From the NCBI GenBank assembly GCA_964424125.1, contig CAYRHS010000004.1:1-42748 (forward strand): DNA of 42,748 nt, given 5' to 3'. Positions 24,276 through 31,666 of this stretch are shown piece after piece. A program made the position numbers and the translations under genes. The notes below the pieces were generated by a model. The model was not told where the DNA came from. It saw only the letters and a program-made list of their open reading frames with translations, and did not search any database. Each line of letters opens with the position of its first letter. Positions within the stretch are counted from its first letter, which is position 1. Source of the stretch: CAYRHS01 sp964424125 (lineage in GTDB: Bacteria > Actinomycetota > Acidimicrobiia > IMCC26256 > JAOSJL01).

Positions 24276-24694
24276 CGGGGGCTTCCGTACACTTCGCGGA
24301 ATGTGACCAGCATTCTTACCCCTTTGCCCACTTTCCGTGGGATCTCGGTAGAGTTCGGCCTGCCCTACCGCCACCGGCTGTGCCGGATGGTTCACCGACC
24401 GCATCCTGACCAGCTCATGTGCGGTACATGCCGCAGCGGAACACGGGGCCCGCGACCCGTCAAGGCCATGACTCCATAGTCAGTTCAGGCGTTGACGCTC
24501 CCCTAGCCCGGGCCGCGTTGCTTGCAAACACGAGGCCTCGGCTGGTTCTCACTGTCCGCGCGCGAACGCCCGAGCCGACCGCGATTTTTTCGCGCGCCGG
24601 TGGTGACGCCCCGCGCGATTCGGACCAGCCGCCACGATCTGCTGGGCTAGTCCCCCGGTGATTCCGGGGCCATGGCCCGTGTGCGGCGCGAGCG
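24276..24694. other. Gene-poor region between kinase gene and small ORF / MFS gene
   Basis: About 420 nt without a convincing gene and with lower GC than its surroundings at 24290-24480. It holds an 8-bp inverted repeat CGCGCGAA / TTCGCGCG (24559-24566 and 24589-24596) around a run of six T, and a CCCCGG / CCGGGG hairpin at 24653-24669. It probably contains promoter elements for the small ORF and MFS gene on the minus strand and the 3' end of the kinase transcript. No tRNA or known riboswitch pattern was seen. Confidence 0.5.
24653..24669 (-). terminator. Hairpin after the kinase gene
   Basis: A 6-bp GC stem (24653-24658 with 24664-24669) and 5-nt loop, 26 nt beyond the kinase stop in its direction of transcription. 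There is no T tract, so intrinsic termination is uncertain. Confidence 0.3.
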
Positions 24695-26557
24695 TCAGAA
24701 GGCGATGGTGACGACGGTGCCCCGCTTGACCTCGGTGCCGGCACCGACGCTCTGGCTCACGACGCGAGCCCCCGGCGTGTAGTTGGCGGCATCGACGTCG
24801 AAGCCCAGGCCCTGCGCCTCGAGCGCGGCCGTCGCGTCGTCGATGCCCAGGTTGACCACGTTCGGGACCTCGACGAGATCGGGACCCTTCGACACGATCA
24901 CCGTGACCTCGGCGCCCCGGGCCACCGACTCCCCCCCGGCCGGGTTGGTGCCGATCACGAGGCCGGCTTCGACGTCGTCGCTGAACTCGTCCGTCTGGGT
25001 CGCGACGAGACCGATCGCGCCGAGCTGGCTCGCGGCCTCGTCGAAGCTGACGCCCGAGAGGCCGGGAACGGTGCGTGGCGCCGGGCCCCGGCTCACCACC
25101 AGCTCCACCCGCGACCCTCCGGCGACCTGCTCGTTGGCGGCGGGCGTCTGCGAGATCACCGCGTCGACGGGTACGTCCTCGGAGAAGTCCTGCTGCTCTT
25201 CGACGAGGAAGCCCGCGCCCTCGAGCTGCGCCCGGGCGTCGTCGACGGCCGCGCCGGTCACGTCGGGAACGGCGACCGGCGGTGGGCCCCGCGAGACCAC
25301 GATACGGACCTCGCCATCATCGGCCATGAAGGAGCCCGCGGGCGGGTCCTGCGCGAGCACCGTACCCGCGGGCTCGAAGGCATCCTCCTCCCGGATCACC
25401 TCGACGCCCACGCCGACGTCCTCCGCGGCTGCGGTGGCCGCGTCGACCGAGAGCCCCACGAGCTGCGGTGAGGCGACGCGCGCGGGGGCCGGCTGGAGCA
25501 GCGCGAACGCGGCTGCTGCGAGCGCGGCGACGATCACCGCGACCACGAGGAAGGGGGCCAGGCGCCGCCGGAGACGGCGTTCGGGACCCGGCGACTCGGG
25601 AAGGACCTCGGGCTCGGCGTCGGCGTCCTGGTCGAAGACCTTGGGACTCGTCTCCGCCCGCATCTGCGTGGGGTTCTGGTCGGGACGAAGCTCGCCCGGC
25701 CCGATCAGCGGAAGCGGAGCGGGCGGGGGGAGCGCGCGGGCGGCGTCGCCGAGCGCGCGGCCCATGGTCGGAGCGTCCGGGTATCGCTCATCGGGGTCGG
25801 CCCGCCCCGCCCGCTCGATGACCGGACCGAGCGGCCCGACCGATTCGGGTGCGACCAGGTTCCGTTGCGTCCGGGCGGCGAGCGTCCCGATCGGCGTGTC
25901 GGCGACGCCCGGCACGCGACCCGTGACCGCTTCGACGAGCACGAGCGCGAGCGAGTAGAGATCGGCTCGGCCGTCCAGGGGGGATCCCAGCGCCTGCTCG
26001 GGTGACGCGTAGCGCGCCGTTCCGAGGATGGCGCCCGCGGGCTCGGTCCAGCTCGCCTCGGCGAGAGCACGCGCGAGGCCGAAGTCGGCCACGCGCACGA
26101 TGCCGTGCTCGTCGAAGAGCAGGTTCGCGGGTTTGATGTCCCGGTGCACCAGGCCGCGGGCGTGCGCGTACTCCAGCCCCGAGGCGACCTCACGACCCAC
26201 GTGGGCTGCCTGTGCCGGTGAGAGCCGGACGCCGGCGTCGAGCATGGAGCGCACGCTGCCGCCGGCGAGCATCTCGAGGACCATGAACGGGACGCCGTCC
26301 TCGCCCCAGTCGTAGACCGCCATGATGTTGGGGTGGTGCAACGACGCCGCGAGCTGCGCCTCGGCCCGGAAACGGCGCAGGAAGCCCGCATCCTCCGCGA
26401 GCGCGGCATGCAGCACCTTGACCGCGACGCGTCGGCGGAGCCGTACGTCGTCGGCCAGGTAGACGCGACCGCCACCGCCGGTGCCGATGGGAGCGCGCAG
26501 ACGGTAGCGGCCCGTCAGGACGCGACCGACCATGTCGGTGACACCGCTGACTGCCAT
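24695..26557 (-). CDS. Serine/threonine protein kinase with four PASTA domains (PknB-like)
   Basis: A 620-residue membrane kinase from ATG 26557; ATG 26533 is a shorter alternative. The kinase domain (about residues 12-270) has the glycine loop GTGGGGRVYL, the ATP Lys in VAVKVL, the catalytic HRDIKPANLLF, DFGLA and the TARYASPEQ activation segment end. A Pro/Asp-rich juxtamembrane stretch is followed by one membrane segment (LVVAVIVAALAAAAFALL) and four PASTA repeats of about 65 residues, which bind peptidoglycan fragments outside the cell. Such kinases regulate cell wall synthesis and division. Here it is not beside rodA/pbpA/fts genes as in many actinobacteria. A TACCTT lies 9 nt before the start, and the gene diverges from 26622 with only 64 nt between start codons. 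Confidence 0.93.
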   Translation of the reverse strand: MAVSGVTDMVGRVLTGRYRLRAPIGTGGGGRVYLADDVRLRRRVAVKVLHAALAEDAGFLRRFRAEAQLAASLHHPNIMAVYDWGEDGVPFMVLEMLAGGSVRSMLDAGVRLSPAQAAHVGREVASGLEYAHARGLVHRDIKPANLLFDEHGIVRVADFGLARALAEASWTEPAGAILGTARYASPEQALGSPLDGRADLYSLALVLVEAVTGRVPGVADTPIGTLAARTQRNLVAPESVGPLGPVIERAGRADPDERYPDAPTMGRALGDAARALPPPAPLPLIGPGELRPDQNPTQMRAETSPKVFDQDADAEPEVLPESPGPERRLRRRLAPFLVVAVIVAALAAAAFALLQPAPARVASPQLVGLSVDAATAAAEDVGVGVEVIREEDAFEPAGTVLAQDPPAGSFMADDGEVRIVVSRGPPPVAVPDVTGAAVDDARAQLEGAGFLVEEQQDFSEDVPVDAVISQTPAANEQVAGGSRVELVVSRGPAPRTVPGLSGVSFDEAASQLGAIGLVATQTDEFSDDVEAGLVIGTNPAGGESVARGAEVTVIVSKGPDLVEVPNVVNLGIDDATAALEAQGLGFDVDAANYTPGARVVSQSVGAGTEVKRGTVVTIAF

Positions 26558-26566
26558 GTCGGGTCC

Positions 26567-26572
26567 AAGGTA
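26567..26572 (-). promoter_or_regulatory. -10-like hexamer TACCTT, 9 nt before kinase start
   Basis: TACCTT on the minus strand, 9 nt before ATG 26557, with no ribosome binding site between. Consistent with a leaderless or very short-leader transcript. Confidence 0.35.
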
Positions 26573-26607
26573 CTGGCCGCGTTGGGTTCGACCGTGGCAT
26601 CCAGGGC

Positions 26608-26613
26608 TACGGT
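26608..26613 (+). promoter_or_regulatory. -10-like hexamer TACGGT, 8 nt before 26622 start
   Basis: TACGGT followed by 8 nt and ATG. The same hexamer with the same 8-nt spacing precedes the next gene (27097-27102), which makes chance less likely. Confidence 0.45.
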
Positions 26614-26621
26614 CGGGGGCG

Positions 26622-27062
26622 ATGGCCGCTCCCTCGACGCTCCGGGCGACCCGGCGCCACCCCTGGCGGATCGTGATCGTCGTCGTCGGCCTGCTCGCCG
26701 CTGTCAACCTGCTCATCGTCGCCGGGCTCCGGACCCAGCAGGGCGGGGAACGGGAGCCGCTTCCACCGGAGATCGAGTCCGTCGAGCCGATCCAGGACGG
26801 CCTCGCGAGCTCGAGCAGCAGCATCGTCGTGGACCTGGCCGACGACCAGACGGGCGTGATCATCCTCGACGGCACCGAGATCCCTGAGGACCAGCTGCGC
26901 CGAACCGAGGACCTCGGCATCGTCGAGTTCCGGCCGGGTGAGGGCCGCGAGGTCTCCCGCTTCGAGCCCGGCTACCACCGCGTGAGCGTCCTCTACTGGC
27001 CGCGCACGGGAAAGCGCTCCGAGGGCCAGTCGTTCAGCTGGGAGTTCCGAGCGGCAGGCTGA
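26622..27062 (+). CDS. Single-pass membrane-anchored protein, unknown function
   Basis: A 146-residue protein from ATG 26622. A basic N-terminus (RATRRHPWR) is followed by one membrane segment (IVIVVVGLLAAVNLLIVAGL, about 18-37) and an exported domain of about 105 residues, with a Ser-rich stretch near residue 65, an acidic strand-rich middle (VVDLADDQTGVIILDG) and a C-terminal FEPGYHRVSVLYWPRTG, which suggests a small beta-sandwich. I do not recognise the family. It diverges from the PASTA kinase and precedes an acyl-CoA synthetase, so it could act at the cell surface, but nothing shows its job. Both neighbours and this gene have -10-like hexamers near their starts. Confidence 0.75.
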   Translation: MAAPSTLRATRRHPWRIVIVVVGLLAAVNLLIVAGLRTQQGGEREPLPPEIESVEPIQDGLASSSSSIVVDLADDQTGVIILDGTEIPEDQLRRTEDLGIVEFRPGEGREVSRFEPGYHRVSVLYWPRTGKRSEGQSFSWEFRAAG

Positions 27063-27096
27063 GTCGCGCTCGGGGCGACGGTGGTGCGGCGCCGTC

Positions 27097-27102
27097 TACG
27101 GT
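27097..27102 (+). promoter_or_regulatory. -10-like hexamer TACGGT, 8 nt before acyl-CoA synthetase start
   Basis: TACGGT, 8 nt, then GTG 27111. It decides the start: an in-frame GTG at 27081 lies upstream of the hexamer and would not be on a transcript begun here. Confidence 0.45.
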
Positions 27103-27110
27103 GGCGGGGC

Positions 27111-28763
27111 GTGGTCGACCCACGGGAGGTGCTCGAAGCCGCCCGCGTCCTGTGGCGCGCGCGGGTGTTGCAGCCCTACAGCCCCGAGCGCCTGTTCGGG
27201 ATCCTCCAGGCGCTCCGGCACTACGGCTTCAGCCTCGCGGGAGGGTTCGCCGCCTGCGCGGCCCGCTTCCCCGAGCGGATCGCGGTCGCCGACGAAGCGG
27301 GCACGCTGAGCTACCTCGAGCTCGACCGCCGCGCGAACCGGCTGGCCCATTCGTTGGCCCGTGCGGGCGTGAGTCCCGGCGACGGCGTGGCCGTCCTGTG
27401 CCGCAACCACCGCGGGTTCGTCGAGATCAGCGCCGCGCTCGCCAAGCTCGGCGCGGACGTCGTGTACCTCAACACGAGCTTCGCCGCTCCACAGCTCGCC
27501 GAGGTCGTGGCCCGGGAGTCCATCCGGGCGCTCGTCCACGACGAGGAGTTCGCCGACGTCGCCGCCGCCGTGCCCGAACACGTCCCGCGGTTCGTGGCCT
27601 GGTGCGAGGGTCGGGTCCCCGTCCCCACCCTCGACGAACTGATCCAGGCGGGAGACCCCGGCCGGCCTCCCCCGCCCCCGCGTCCGGGGCGGCTCGTGAT
27701 CCTCACTGCGGGCACGACCGGGACGCCCAAGGGCGTGGGGCGGTCCTCGACCGCCGGCCTGGGTCCGATCGTGGCGCTCCTGTCCCGCATCCCGCTGCGC
27801 GAGGGCGACACGACGGTCGTCGCGGCGCCGATGTTCCACTCGTGGGGGCTGGGTCACCTCGAGCTCGGCCTGTTGCTCGGCGCCACCGTGGTGTTGCAGC
27901 GCCGGTTCGATCCCGCCGCTACTTTGCAGGCCGTCGCGCAGCACCGGGCCGACAACCTGGTGGCCGTCCCGGCGATGCTCGCTCGCATCCTCGAGTTGCC
28001 CACCGGGGTGCTCGACGCCGCCGACACGTCCTCGTTGCGGACGGTCCCGGTGAGTGGCTCGGCGCTCCCGGCGGTGCTGGCCACCGAGTTCCTCGACCGC
28101 TTCGGTGACGTCCTCTACAACCTCTACGGGTCCACCGAGGTCGCGTGGGCCACGATCGCCACACCCGCCGATCTGCGCGCGGCACCCGGGACGGCAGGCC
28201 GACCGCCACCTGCCACGGTCGTCAAGGTCCTCGACGGCGACGGCAACGAGGTGCCCCCCGGCCGGCCGGGGCGGATCTTCGTGGGCAACGAGATGCTGTT
28301 CCACGGCTACACAGGCGGTGGGAACAAGGAAGTCATCGACGGGCTCATGAGCACGGGCGACATCGGACGCTTCGATCCCGACGGTCGCCTGTTCGTCGAA
28401 GGGCGCGTCGACGACATGATCGTGTCGGGAGGCGAGAACGTCTTCCCCCGCGAGGTCGAGGACCTCCTCGTCCGTCACGACGCGATCCGCGAAGCGGCCG
28501 TCGTCGGGATCGAGGACGCCGAGTTCCAACAGCGCCTGGCGGCCTTCGTGGTGAAGCGGCCCGGTGCGGCGCTCTCCGCCGACGACGTCCGCTCGTACGT
28601 GAAGGCGAATCTGGCGCGCTACAAGGTGCCCCGCGAGGTCGTCTTCCTCGATGAGCTGCCGCGCAACCCGGCCGGCAAGGTCCTCAAGCGCCGGCTGCGG
28701 GAGACGGCTCCGGCGCACCGGGACCGGGAGCGGCGGGAGACGGCTGCGGACCCGCCCCGCTGA
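27111..28763 (+). CDS. AMP-dependent acyl-CoA synthetase (FadD-like)
   Basis: A 550-residue adenylate-forming enzyme. The ATP loop is LTAGTTGTPKGVGRS, the core has APMFHSWGLGHLELGLLLGATVV and LYNLYGSTEVAWATIA, the hinge region is STGDIGRFDPDG with the following EGRVDDMIVSGGENVFP, and the C-terminal catalytic Lys is in NPAGKVLKRRL. It activates a carboxylic acid to acyl-AMP and then acyl-CoA. The N-terminal 60 residues (ARVLWRARVLQPYSPERL) match FadD12-type actinobacterial enzymes, so a fatty or other lipophilic acid is likely, but the substrate is not defined. The start at 27111 is supported by a TACGGT 8 nt upstream. It converges on the lipase-like gene. Confidence 0.9.
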   Translation: MVDPREVLEAARVLWRARVLQPYSPERLFGILQALRHYGFSLAGGFAACAARFPERIAVADEAGTLSYLELDRRANRLAHSLARAGVSPGDGVAVLCRNHRGFVEISAALAKLGADVVYLNTSFAAPQLAEVVARESIRALVHDEEFADVAAAVPEHVPRFVAWCEGRVPVPTLDELIQAGDPGRPPPPPRPGRLVILTAGTTGTPKGVGRSSTAGLGPIVALLSRIPLREGDTTVVAAPMFHSWGLGHLELGLLLGATVVLQRRFDPAATLQAVAQHRADNLVAVPAMLARILELPTGVLDAADTSSLRTVPVSGSALPAVLATEFLDRFGDVLYNLYGSTEVAWATIATPADLRAAPGTAGRPPPATVVKVLDGDGNEVPPGRPGRIFVGNEMLFHGYTGGGNKEVIDGLMSTGDIGRFDPDGRLFVEGRVDDMIVSGGENVFPREVEDLLVRHDAIREAAVVGIEDAEFQQRLAAFVVKRPGAALSADDVRSYVKANLARYKVPREVVFLDELPRNPAGKVLKRRLRETAPAHRDRERRETAADPPR

Positions 28764-28805
28764 CGGTCCCGGCCGGTGCCTCGTGGACGCCGTCGGGCGA
28801 CTCGC

Positions 28806-31547
28806 TCAGCTCGGAGGCGTCCCGGTGGCCCGCCGGGCACGGGTTCCCAGCACCAGCACGAGCCCACCGGCGAGCAACGCCAGGCCGAGCGGGAGCAACC
28901 AACCGCCCAGGAGCCCGGTGAACGGCAGTCCACCACCCGAAGCCTCGCTCGTGACCTGGTTCCCGGCGACGTTCGCGTCGTCGGCGGGCTGCTCTGCGGC
29001 CGGAGCGCTCGGGGTGTCGTCGGGCGACTCTTCGGCGGGCGTGTCCTCGACCGTGACTCCGCCGTTGCTGAAAGTGCACACGGCTTCGTCATCCGCCTCG
29101 AGGTCGAGCGCCACTGTTCCGGCCCTCGGGTCCAGCACACCCGCGTTCTCACCGTCGATCTTGCACGCGATCTCGGTGAGCTCCCAGTCGTCACCGGGAT
29201 CGGACTCGACCACCGTGTGCTCACCGACCTCCAAGTCCTCGAAGGTCTCGGAGTCGCCGTCGTCGAGCGTGAAGGGGTCACCGTCGTCGACTCGGAACTC
29301 GAAGCCGGTCCCACCCGCGGGCTCGGTCGCGTTCGTCACCGTGAGCGCCGCGGTCTCGGTCGATGGAGGGATGTCGACCGGGAAGTGCGCCGCGAGCCAC
29401 GCGTTGAACTCCGCCATCGGTGACCGGTTGAGGAACGAGATGTGCGCGTCGAGGATCCCGAAGATCCCTTCCTTGGGGTCGATCTGGAACGCGCCCCGGC
29501 CGTTCTCCGGTTGCTCCGGCAGCGGCGCCGGCAGCCACGGGATGGCGTACTGCACGGGACCGTAGAGCGGCAGCCCCGCCAGCGCGGCCAGCCGCTCACT
29601 GGAGAAGTTGGGCACCACGGTGTCGCCGTGTGCGTACACGAGGTCGAACGGGCGTCCGTCAGCTGCGAGCCGAGGTGTGAGGTTGCTCGGCTCACCGGGG
29701 TCGACGACCTGTTGCGCGAACGCGGTCAGCGCGGCGGCGTCGGCGAGCGACGCGTCCTGCGAGACGATGCACCCGAAGCACGCCCCTTCCTGGTCCCAGA
29801 AGGTCGACTCGGAGAGGATGTGGATGATCCCGTTGCCCGCGACCTGGACGAAGGCGCCGTCCACGCGGGGGTGCGCGGCGACGAAGCCCGCGCCGAGCAC
29901 GCCGCCGAGCGACGTTCCTTCGTAGAGGATGCGGCTGGTATCGAGGTCGGCGACGCCGTCGCCCCCCTCCCCGAACAGCGGTGTCGGCGCCGCGTCGAGA
30001 TCCGCGAGCTCGGTCTCGACCGCCCGGAGCAAGGAGGCATGGTCGACGTCCGACTGCAGGGGGATCGACGAGGCCCGGCCGAAGTCCGCGGGCTCCAGCA
30101 AGTCGAAGATGTGCTGGTGGTTCGGGTCGCCCTCGACCACCCGCTCGCCGTGATTCGGTTGGTCGATCGTGATGGTGGCGATCCCGGCGGGGCCGTTCGC
30201 CAGGACGGCCGCGAGGAACGTCTCCTTGATCACTCCGAGCCCGTGCCCGTAGATGGCGACGGGGACGGGAGTGGACGCCGCCGCGTGGGGGATCGCGAGC
30301 ACGAACGGGACGCTCTGCGGTGTCCCCTGGTCACCGGCCTGGTACCCGTGGATGTCGCCCGTCCGAGGATCGCGGAAATCGGTCAGCTGCACGTGACCGA
30401 GCACGATCGTGTCGATGCCGGGGCAGGCGAGCCCGAGGAAGCACCACGGGTACCCGAGCGGAGAGGTCACCTCGTCGATCGTGACCGGGTGTGCCTGGGA
30501 GTCGGTCGTCGCGATCATGGACTCCAGGTTGCCGACGGCGTCGCTTTCGGAGCGGGCCGTGAAGTCCGTGAGCGAGAGCACGGTCTGGCGGTCGATGCCC
30601 GCTGCGGTGAGCAGGGGGTCGTAGTGATCACCGAGCGGCGTGCCCGGACCCGCGACTGCCTCTTCGACGCCCGGCGTGCGCGTGTACGGCGCACCGGCGG
30701 ATCCCAGCGCGGTCGTGAGCACGGCGAGATACCGATGGCCGAACTCCCAGCGCGTGCGCGGCCAGGCCCGCACGACGGTGCCGGCGTTCTCCGTCGGTCC
30801 GTTCGGAGCGCCGGGGTCCAGGGCCACGAGCACCGGAACGGTCCCACCTGCGGTCAGGTCGTGCACGACGAGGACACCGGCCCCGTCGGGGGGAAGGCTC
30901 GAAGCGTCGACCGGCGCCTCGAGCTCGAAGAGCACCGGCGAGACGCTGCTGAAGCCGTCGGCACCGTCGAAGATCGCGGACGGCGACGCGCTCGTCGGGT
31001 ACTCGCCGACCACGTCGGCGGCGATGACGCTGTCGGGGATCTGGAGCTTCCCGGACGGGTCACGGAAGAGGTCGCTCGGCCAGGGCAACGCGCAGGAGTG
31101 AGGGTCGTCGGGATCCGTGTCGTCGCCGAGCCCGAGCGGGTTGCAGTTCCCGGGCAGCGGGATGGCAGCAGGGGCGACGGCCGCGGCCACCTCGGGCGGG
31201 CCGGGATCCTCGCTCGTCTCGTCCCCCGGCGTCCCCGCGGGCTCGGACCTCGTCTGCGATTCGCGGGCGGCCGCGACCGACGCGAGCCACGCCCGCAGCC
31301 CCACCAGCCATCGGGGCGCGCTGTCATGGGCGCTCGGCTCCTCGGACAGAGCGGGTTGGTCCGGAGGCTGCTCGGCCGTGGGCGGAGCGGCGGGATCGGC
31401 GGGATTCGGGGTGCCGTCGCCGGGCGGAGGGGCGGGATCCTGGTCGCCGCCCTCGGCGGGCGGCGGATTGTCGCCCGGGGGTGGTTGCGCGACGCAGGCA
31501 GCCGCGAGCAAGGAGAGCACCGCCAGTGCCGTGAGCAATCGCCGCAC
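28806..31547 (-). CDS. Exported lipase-like alpha/beta hydrolase with C-terminal LPXTG-type sorting signal
   Basis: A 913-residue secreted protein from GTG 31547, preceded by AGGGGA. The N-terminus is a signal sequence ending LLAAAC (Cys18), a possible lipobox, followed by about 110 Pro/Asp-rich residues. LPWPSDLFRDPSGKLQIPD (around 155) resembles the N-terminal domain of Pla-1/VolA-type extracellular lipases. The hydrolase part has a GHGLG oxyanion segment, nucleophile Ser546 in GTSLGG, and candidate Asp642 (AHGDTVV) and His702. A prealbumin/SpaA-like beta domain with two Cys follows (about 735-830), then LPFTG (874-878), a hydrophobic segment and RARR, a sortase signal. Having both lipobox and LPXTG is odd. 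It is likely a surface esterase/lipase; substrate unknown. Confidence 0.82.
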   Translation of the reverse strand: MRRLLTALAVLSLLAAACVAQPPPGDNPPPAEGGDQDPAPPPGDGTPNPADPAAPPTAEQPPDQPALSEEPSAHDSAPRWLVGLRAWLASVAAARESQTRSEPAGTPGDETSEDPGPPEVAAAVAPAAIPLPGNCNPLGLGDDTDPDDPHSCALPWPSDLFRDPSGKLQIPDSVIAADVVGEYPTSASPSAIFDGADGFSSVSPVLFELEAPVDASSLPPDGAGVLVVHDLTAGGTVPVLVALDPGAPNGPTENAGTVVRAWPRTRWEFGHRYLAVLTTALGSAGAPYTRTPGVEEAVAGPGTPLGDHYDPLLTAAGIDRQTVLSLTDFTARSESDAVGNLESMIATTDSQAHPVTIDEVTSPLGYPWCFLGLACPGIDTIVLGHVQLTDFRDPRTGDIHGYQAGDQGTPQSVPFVLAIPHAAASTPVPVAIYGHGLGVIKETFLAAVLANGPAGIATITIDQPNHGERVVEGDPNHQHIFDLLEPADFGRASSIPLQSDVDHASLLRAVETELADLDAAPTPLFGEGGDGVADLDTSRILYEGTSLGGVLGAGFVAAHPRVDGAFVQVAGNGIIHILSESTFWDQEGACFGCIVSQDASLADAAALTAFAQQVVDPGEPSNLTPRLAADGRPFDLVYAHGDTVVPNFSSERLAALAGLPLYGPVQYAIPWLPAPLPEQPENGRGAFQIDPKEGIFGILDAHISFLNRSPMAEFNAWLAAHFPVDIPPSTETAALTVTNATEPAGGTGFEFRVDDGDPFTLDDGDSETFEDLEVGEHTVVESDPGDDWELTEIACKIDGENAGVLDPRAGTVALDLEADDEAVCTFSNGGVTVEDTPAEESPDDTPSAPAAEQPADDANVAGNQVTSEASGGGLPFTGLLGGWLLPLGLALLAGGLVLVLGTRARRATGTPPS

Positions 31548-31591
31548 GTGTCCCCTACGAGCCTCGTTTCGCCCCGCCTGGGCGATCCGGA

Positions 31592-31628
31592 CAAAGGGTA
31601 TCAAGTCCCGATCTGCTCGGCAAAGGGT
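31592..31628. repeat. Direct repeat CAAAGGGT x2 upstream of lipase gene
   Basis: CAAAGGGT at 31592-31599 and again at 31621-31628, 29 bp apart (close to three helical turns), in the 119-nt gap between ligA and the lipase start. On the minus strand they read ACCCTTTG and flank a TGATAC that could be a -10. Possible regulator binding sites. Confidence 0.3.
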
Positions 31629-31666
31629 GAGGTCAGCCCGGACACCCCGCAGAAGGGACGGAGGGG

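Noticed and set aside
24541..24600. T6 run with CGCGCGAA/TTCGCGCG arms considered as intrinsic terminator
   Set aside because: The T tract lies inside the repeat arms and not after a stem, and no gene ends just upstream on the plus strand.
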